The translations under genes were made by a program, and so were the position numbers. Below, piece after piece: positions 4,570 to 5,264 of a stretch of DNA of 5,264 bases (position 1 is its first letter; the number at the start of each line of letters is the position of its first letter). The notes beneath the pieces were generated by a model. That model was not told the origin of the DNA and did no database searches. It worked only from the letters and a program-made list of their open reading frames with translations. The stretch is from contig DASWHW010000023.1 in assembly GCA_036397975.1 (NCBI GenBank), forward strand, positions 1 to 5,264, in the 5' to 3' direction. Origin of the DNA: SZUA-287 sp036397975 (GTDB taxonomy: Bacteria; Bacteroidota; Ignavibacteria; UBA10030; UBA6906).

Positions 4570-5264
4570 ATGTCTTTCCTTCTCAAGAACGGACGCATTA
4601 TCACCGCCGAGCATGACTACGTTGCGGACGTCTTCATCGAAAAAGATAAAATCTCTACCATCGGCCAGAGTTTGAAAGTCCAAGCAGACACGACTATTGA
4701 CGCAACGGGGAAGTACGTCATCCCGGGCGGCATTGACGTCCACACACATTTGGACATGCCGTTTGGTGGCACAGTCTCGAGCGACGACTTTGAAACCGGT
4801 ACACGCGCCGCAGCCTTTGGCGGAACAACATGCCTGATCGACTTTGCGATCCAGACCAAAGGCCAGAAAATGCGTGATGCGCTGGACATCTGGTGGAAGA
4901 AAGGTGAACTTGCCACCATCGACTACAGTCTGCACATGATCGTGACCGATCTTCCCGAAGCACATCTTGAAGATCTGAACGAAATGGTGCGTGAGGGGTT
5001 GACCAGCTTCAAGCTCTTCATGGCCTATCCCGGCGTGCTGATGGTGGATGATGCAACGATCTTCCGTGCGATGAAACAAACCGGAGAAAACGGCGCGTTG
5101 GTCTGCATGCATGCCGAGAACGGCGGCGTCATCGATTTGTTTGTTCAGAAAGCAATTGCCGAAGGAAAGAAAGCTCCGATCTATCACGCACTCACCCGTC
5201 CAACAACCGCTGAAGCGGAGGCGGTCAACCGTGCAATTGCACTTGCTCAAATGGCGGGAGCGCC
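4570..5264 (+). CDS. hydA: Dihydropyrimidinase / D-hydantoinase, 5' part
   Basis: This cytoplasmic amidohydrolase opens 5,6-dihydrouracil or dihydrothymine to the N-carbamoyl-beta-amino acid, the step after PreTA. The gene runs off the right edge; 231 codons are present of the usual ~455-470, and the frame is uninterrupted. After the N-terminal beta-sandwich part (LLKNGRIITAEHDYVADVFI) comes the binuclear metal site: His58 and His60 in GGIDVHTHLD, Lys148 in SFKLFMAYPG as the expected carboxylated lysine, and His181 in MHAENG. These match bacterial hydantoinase ligands (His58, His60, Lys150, His183) with a two-residue shift. Tyr153 corresponds to the substrate-contacting Tyr of the family. The remaining His and Asp ligands lie beyond the edge. 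ATG 4570 is supported by a good ribosome binding site and by alignment of the first motif. Related cyclic amidohydrolases such as allantoinase are less likely, given the MAYPG/MHAENG motifs and the preTA context. Confidence 0.93.
   Translation, partial: MSFLLKNGRIITAEHDYVADVFIEKDKISTIGQSLKVQADTTIDATGKYVIPGGIDVHTHLDMPFGGTVSSDDFETGTRAAAFGGTTCLIDFAIQTKGQKMRDALDIWWKKGELATIDYSLHMIVTDLPEAHLEDLNEMVREGLTSFKLFMAYPGVLMVDDATIFRAMKQTGENGALVCMHAENGGVIDLFVQKAIAEGKKAPIYHALTRPTTAEAEAVNRAIALAQMAGA

Noticed and set aside
4462..5250. 262-codon open frame on the - strand
   Set aside because: It is the antisense of the membrane protein end and the dihydropyrimidinase, whose + strand frame has all expected metal-site motifs. 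The - strand product is Cys/His/Val-rich with no recognisable domain and would span a terminator.

Overview
This window holds most of a reductive pyrimidine catabolism locus. All supported genes lie on the + strand. In order they are: the 3' part of a class III PLP aminotransferase (1-646), preT (674-2026), a four-helix-bundle gene of the 23S rRNA intervening-sequence type (2002-2472) with an unusual A/C-rich then T/G-rich repeat region (2473-2715), preA (2716-4026), a small four-helix membrane protein (4073-4495), a strong intrinsic terminator (4509-4543), and the 5' part of a dihydropyrimidinase/hydantoinase gene (4570 to the right edge).

Pathway logic: PreT (NAD(P)H, FAD, Fe-S) passes electrons to PreA (FMN, Fe-S), which reduces uracil or thymine to the 5,6-dihydro form. 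The dihydropyrimidinase opens that ring to the N-carbamoyl-beta-amino acid. A beta-ureidopropionase, not in this window, would release beta-alanine or 3-aminoisobutyrate. The aminotransferase is a reasonable candidate for converting that product to the semialdehyde. PreT plus PreA corresponds to the single-chain eukaryotic dihydropyrimidine dehydrogenase split in two.

The most unusual part is 2009-2715. A four-helix-bundle ORF and about 240 nt of degenerate low-complexity repeat sit exactly between the two subunit genes. A similar A/C-rich repeat lies on each side of the ORF, about 460 nt apart. The T/G-rich stretch that follows can pair, in nested colinear order, first with the right copy and then with the left copy. 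The result would be a very long imperfect stem-loop with the ORF inside it, like the layout of 23S rRNA intervening sequences but here in an mRNA spacer. The repeat also appears to supply the last codons and stop of preT, and the ribosome binding site of preA.

Organism: a bacterium of roughly balanced base composition. The PreTA/hydantoinase set is widespread. Free-standing four-helix-bundle genes with A/C-rich repeats are, from memory, common in Bacteroidota/Ignavibacteria-like and candidate-phylum genomes, so an FCB-type bacterium is a weak guess. No rRNA, tRNA, CRISPR array, transposase or replication origin was seen.
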